Program-made: the position numbers and the translations under genes
Notes under the pieces: generated by a model
Told to the model about the DNA's origin: nothing
Database searches by the model: none
Seen by the model: the letters and a program-made list of their open reading frames with translations, nothing else
Origin: Bradyrhizobium diazoefficiens
GTDB lineage: Bacteria > Pseudomonadota > Alphaproteobacteria > Rhizobiales > Xanthobacteraceae
DNA length: 64,000 bases
Assembly (NCBI RefSeq): GCF_018131185.1
Contig: NZ_JAFCJE010000001.1
Location: 586,001 to 650,000, forward strand
Direction: 5' to 3'
Shown here: in pieces, positions 62,079 through 64,000 of the stretch
Layout: the number at the start of each line of letters is the position of its first letter
How positions within the stretch are numbered: the first letter of the stretch is position 1

Positions 62079-64000
62079 TCATCCCGGCTGGGGATGGAAA
62101 TACTCGAAAATCCTGCGGGCGCTCTCGGCGCTCACCCCCGGAACCTTGCCGAGATCGGCAATCGAGGCGCGTTCGATCTCCTTCAGGGTCCCGAAATGAT
62201 GCAGCAAGGCACGTTTGCGTGACGGGCCGATGCCCGGAATCTCCTGCAAGCCGGCCTCGCGGATGTCCTTCTTGCGCAGCTTGCGGTGCGAGCCGATGAC
62301 GAAGCGGTGGGCCTCGTCGCGCAAGCGCTGGATGAAATAGAGCACGGGGTCGCGCGGCTCCAGCTTGATGGCCTCGCGTTCCGGCATGAACAGGGTCTCG
62401 CGGCCGGCATCCCGGTCCGGCCCCTTGGCCACCGACATCAGCGACACCTGGGTCAGGCCGAGATTTGCGAAGATCTCGCGGACGGCGTTGAGCTGGCCGC
62501 GGCCGCCGTCGATGATGACGAGATCGGGCCATTGCGGGAAGTCGTCGTCCTTCGCCTTGACCGTGCCTTCCTCGGGGGGATTGATCAGGCGCTTGAAGCG
62601 CCGCTCGAGGACCTCGCGCATCATCGCGAAGTCGTCGCCGGGCGTGATCCCTTCCGACTTGATGTTGAACTTGCGGTACTGGTTCTTCACGAAACCATCC
62701 GGGCCGGCGACGATCATGGCGCCGACCGCGTTCGTGCCCTGGATGTGGCTGTTGTCGTAGACTTCGATGCGCTTGGGCGAATGCGGCAGGCTCAGCGTTG
62801 CCGCTATGGCGTCGAGCAGACGGCTTTGCGTGGCGGTATCGGCGAGCTTGCGGCCGAGCGCCTCGCGCGCATTGGTCAGCGCGTGAGCGACCAGCTCCTT
62901 CTTCTCGCCACGCTTGGGCGCGGCAACCTCGACCTTGTGGCCGGCCTTGATTGCCAGCGCATCGGCGAGCAGATCGCTCTCCTCGATCTCGTGCGAGAGC
63001 AGGATGTTCCTCGGCGGCGGCTTGTCGTCGTAGAACTGGGCGAGGAAGGAACCGAGCACCTCTTCCGGGGTGAAGGTCTTTTCCGCGCGCGGAAAATAGG
63101 CGCGGTTGCCCCAGTTCTGGCCGGTGCGGAAGAAGAACACCTCGACGCAGGAGAAGCCGCCTTCCTGGTGGATGGCGAACACGTCGGCTTCCTCGACCGT
63201 GCGCGGATTGATGCCCTGCTGCGACTGGATCGCCGACAGTGCGGCGAGGCGGTCGCGGTAGAGCGCGGCGCGCTCGAACTCGAGCTCACCCGCCGCCTTC
63301 TCCATCTCGCCGGCAAGCTCCTGCTTCACCGCATGGCTTTTGCCCGACAGGAAGTCGCTCGCCTCGCGCACCAGCGTCGTATAGCCTCCGAAGTCGATCT
63401 CGCGGGTGCAGGGGCCGGCGCAGCGGCGGATCTGGTAGAGCAGGCAAGGCCGGGTGCGGCTCTCGAAGAAGGAATCGGTGCAGGAGCGGATCAGGAACGC
63501 GCGCTGCAAGGCCGTGATGGTGCGGTTGACCGCGCCGGCGGAGGCGAACGGACCGAAATAGCGTCCGGGCCGGCTCTGCGCGCCGCGATGTTTCAGGATC
63601 TGCGGCGCCCAATGGTCCCCAGTGATCAGGATATAGGGAAACGACTTGTCGTCGCGCAGCTGCACGTTGAAGCGCGGCCGAAGCTGCTTGATGAGGTTGG
63701 CTTCCAGCAGCAGCGCTTCGGTCTCGGTATTGGTCGAGACGATCTCCACGGTCACCGTGGCGGCGATCATGCGCAGGATGCGGGCCGGCTGCGGCGCGTT
63801 TTGCCGCGCGTAGCTGGACAGGCGCTTTTTGACGTTCTTGGCTTTGCCGACATAGAGCACGTCGGCATTCGCATTGAGCATGCGATAGACGCCGGGCGAG
63901 GTGGGGGCGAGGCGGACGGCGCGCTCGATCGCCTCGTGGCCGCTCGCCAGCGGGCCTTCGCCGACCGCGCCGCTCTCTTCCAGGATATCAGGCAGCCGCG
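62079..64000 (-). CDS. uvrC: excinuclease ABC subunit C, 5' end cut by window edge
   Basis: UvrC is the dual-incision nuclease of nucleotide excision repair. The frame is open to base 64000; about 640 residues are visible. The GIY-YIG domain begins [33 protein letters not shown] and RNase H-like domains follow ([32 protein letters not shown]), and the C-terminus has helix-hairpin-helix motifs ([33 protein letters not shown]). The N-terminal few dozen residues lie outside. A 95-base gap separates it from pgsA. Confidence 0.97.
   Translation of the reverse strand, partial: RLPDILEESGAVGEGPLASGHEAIERAVRLAPTSPGVYRMLNANADVLYVGKAKNVKKRLSSYARQNAPQPARILRMIAATVTVEIVSTNTETEALLLEANLIKQLRPRFNVQLRDDKSFPYILITGDHWAPQILKHRGAQSRPGRYFGPFASAGAVNRTITALQRAFLIRSCTDSFFESRTRPCLLYQIRRCAGPCTREIDFGGYTTLVREASDFLSGKSHAVKQELAGEMEKAAGELEFERAALYRDRLAALSAIQSQQGINPRTVEEADVFAIHQEGGFSCVEVFFFRTGQNWGNRAYFPRAEKTFTPEEVLGSFLAQFYDDKPPPRNILLSHEIEESDLLADALAIKAGHKVEVAAPKRGEKKELVAHALTNAREALGRKLADTATQSRLLDAIAATLSLPHSPKRIEVYDNSHIQGTNAVGAMIVAGPDGFVKNQYRKFNIKSEGITPGDDFAMMREVLERRFKRLINPPEEGTVKAKDDDFPQWPDLVIIDGGRGQLNAVREIFANLGLTQVSLMSVAKGPDRDAGRETLFMPEREAIKLEPRDPVLYFIQRLRDEAHRFVIGSHRKLRKKDIREAGLQEIPGIGPSRKRALLHHFGTLKEIERASIADLGKVPGVSAESARRIFEYFHPQPG

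Overview
The window is a stretch of GC-rich alphaproteobacterial chromosome, most likely Bradyrhizobium or a close Nitrobacteraceae relative. The signs are the gene families present (DUF6101, DUF2076, DUF4170, DUF2093, long-form HisG with HisZ, a TipF-like protein), GTG/TTG starts with tight 1-14 base overlaps, and several dispersed palindromic repeat families. It is mostly core genome. I see no tRNA, rRNA, CRISPR array or prophage. The genes at both ends (DUF2076 protein, uvrC) are cut by the window edge.

Layout. 1-5.7 kb (minus): DUF2076 protein, a GT2/YdjC-deacetylase pair that may modify a lipid-linked sugar, hisZ-hisG, rsmE. 5.9-8.2 kb: a secreted protein, a long hairpin, ubiA, DUF6101. 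8.5-14 kb (plus): overlapping operon pmbA, IMPase/CysQ-like, DUF4170, DUF374 acyltransferase, waaA, lpxK (Kdo-lipid A assembly). 14-17.5 kb: small and secreted proteins and an alpha/beta-hydrolase-like protein without a nucleophile. 17.7-24.5 kb: xseA, then an acetoacetate-decarboxylase-like protein, solute-binding protein and SDR behind an AT-rich palindrome, then an IclR regulator. 25.1-30.7 kb: accessory region with a REP-flanked RAYT transposase and a two-gene predicted conflict system. Its large protein joins an Mrr-like nuclease, TPRs, a GreAB-C-like domain and a PIN nuclease. Its partner is an unrecognised 284-residue helical protein.

30.9-38.6 kb: purD, a fluoroacetate dehalogenase homologue, tadA, a pseudouridine synthase with a 380-residue Arg/Gly/Asp-rich tail, rsmD, mutL. 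38.8-42.2 kb: a ribbon-helix-helix protein and a GMC dehydrogenase operon (oxidoreductase, Tat-signal small subunit, VOC protein, cytochrome c). 42.5-47.2 kb: a secreted protein, arfB, an active/inactive M16 peptidase pair and an exported hypothetical protein. 47.3-52 kb: lspA, ileS, ribF. 52.2-59.6 kb: CheY-like regulator, HAD phosphatase, TipF-like degenerate EAL protein, CadC-like regulator, methyltransferase, YihY/BrkB protein, holin-like membrane protein. 59.7-64 kb: prmB, moaE, moaD, pgsA, uvrC.

The most interesting region is the nuclease-TPR-GreAB-C-PIN operon. Next are the complete REP/RAYT unit, the dehalogenase with a fully conserved active site, the hydrolase whose nucleophile is alanine, and the exonuclease VII subunit ending in a sliding-clamp-type motif.
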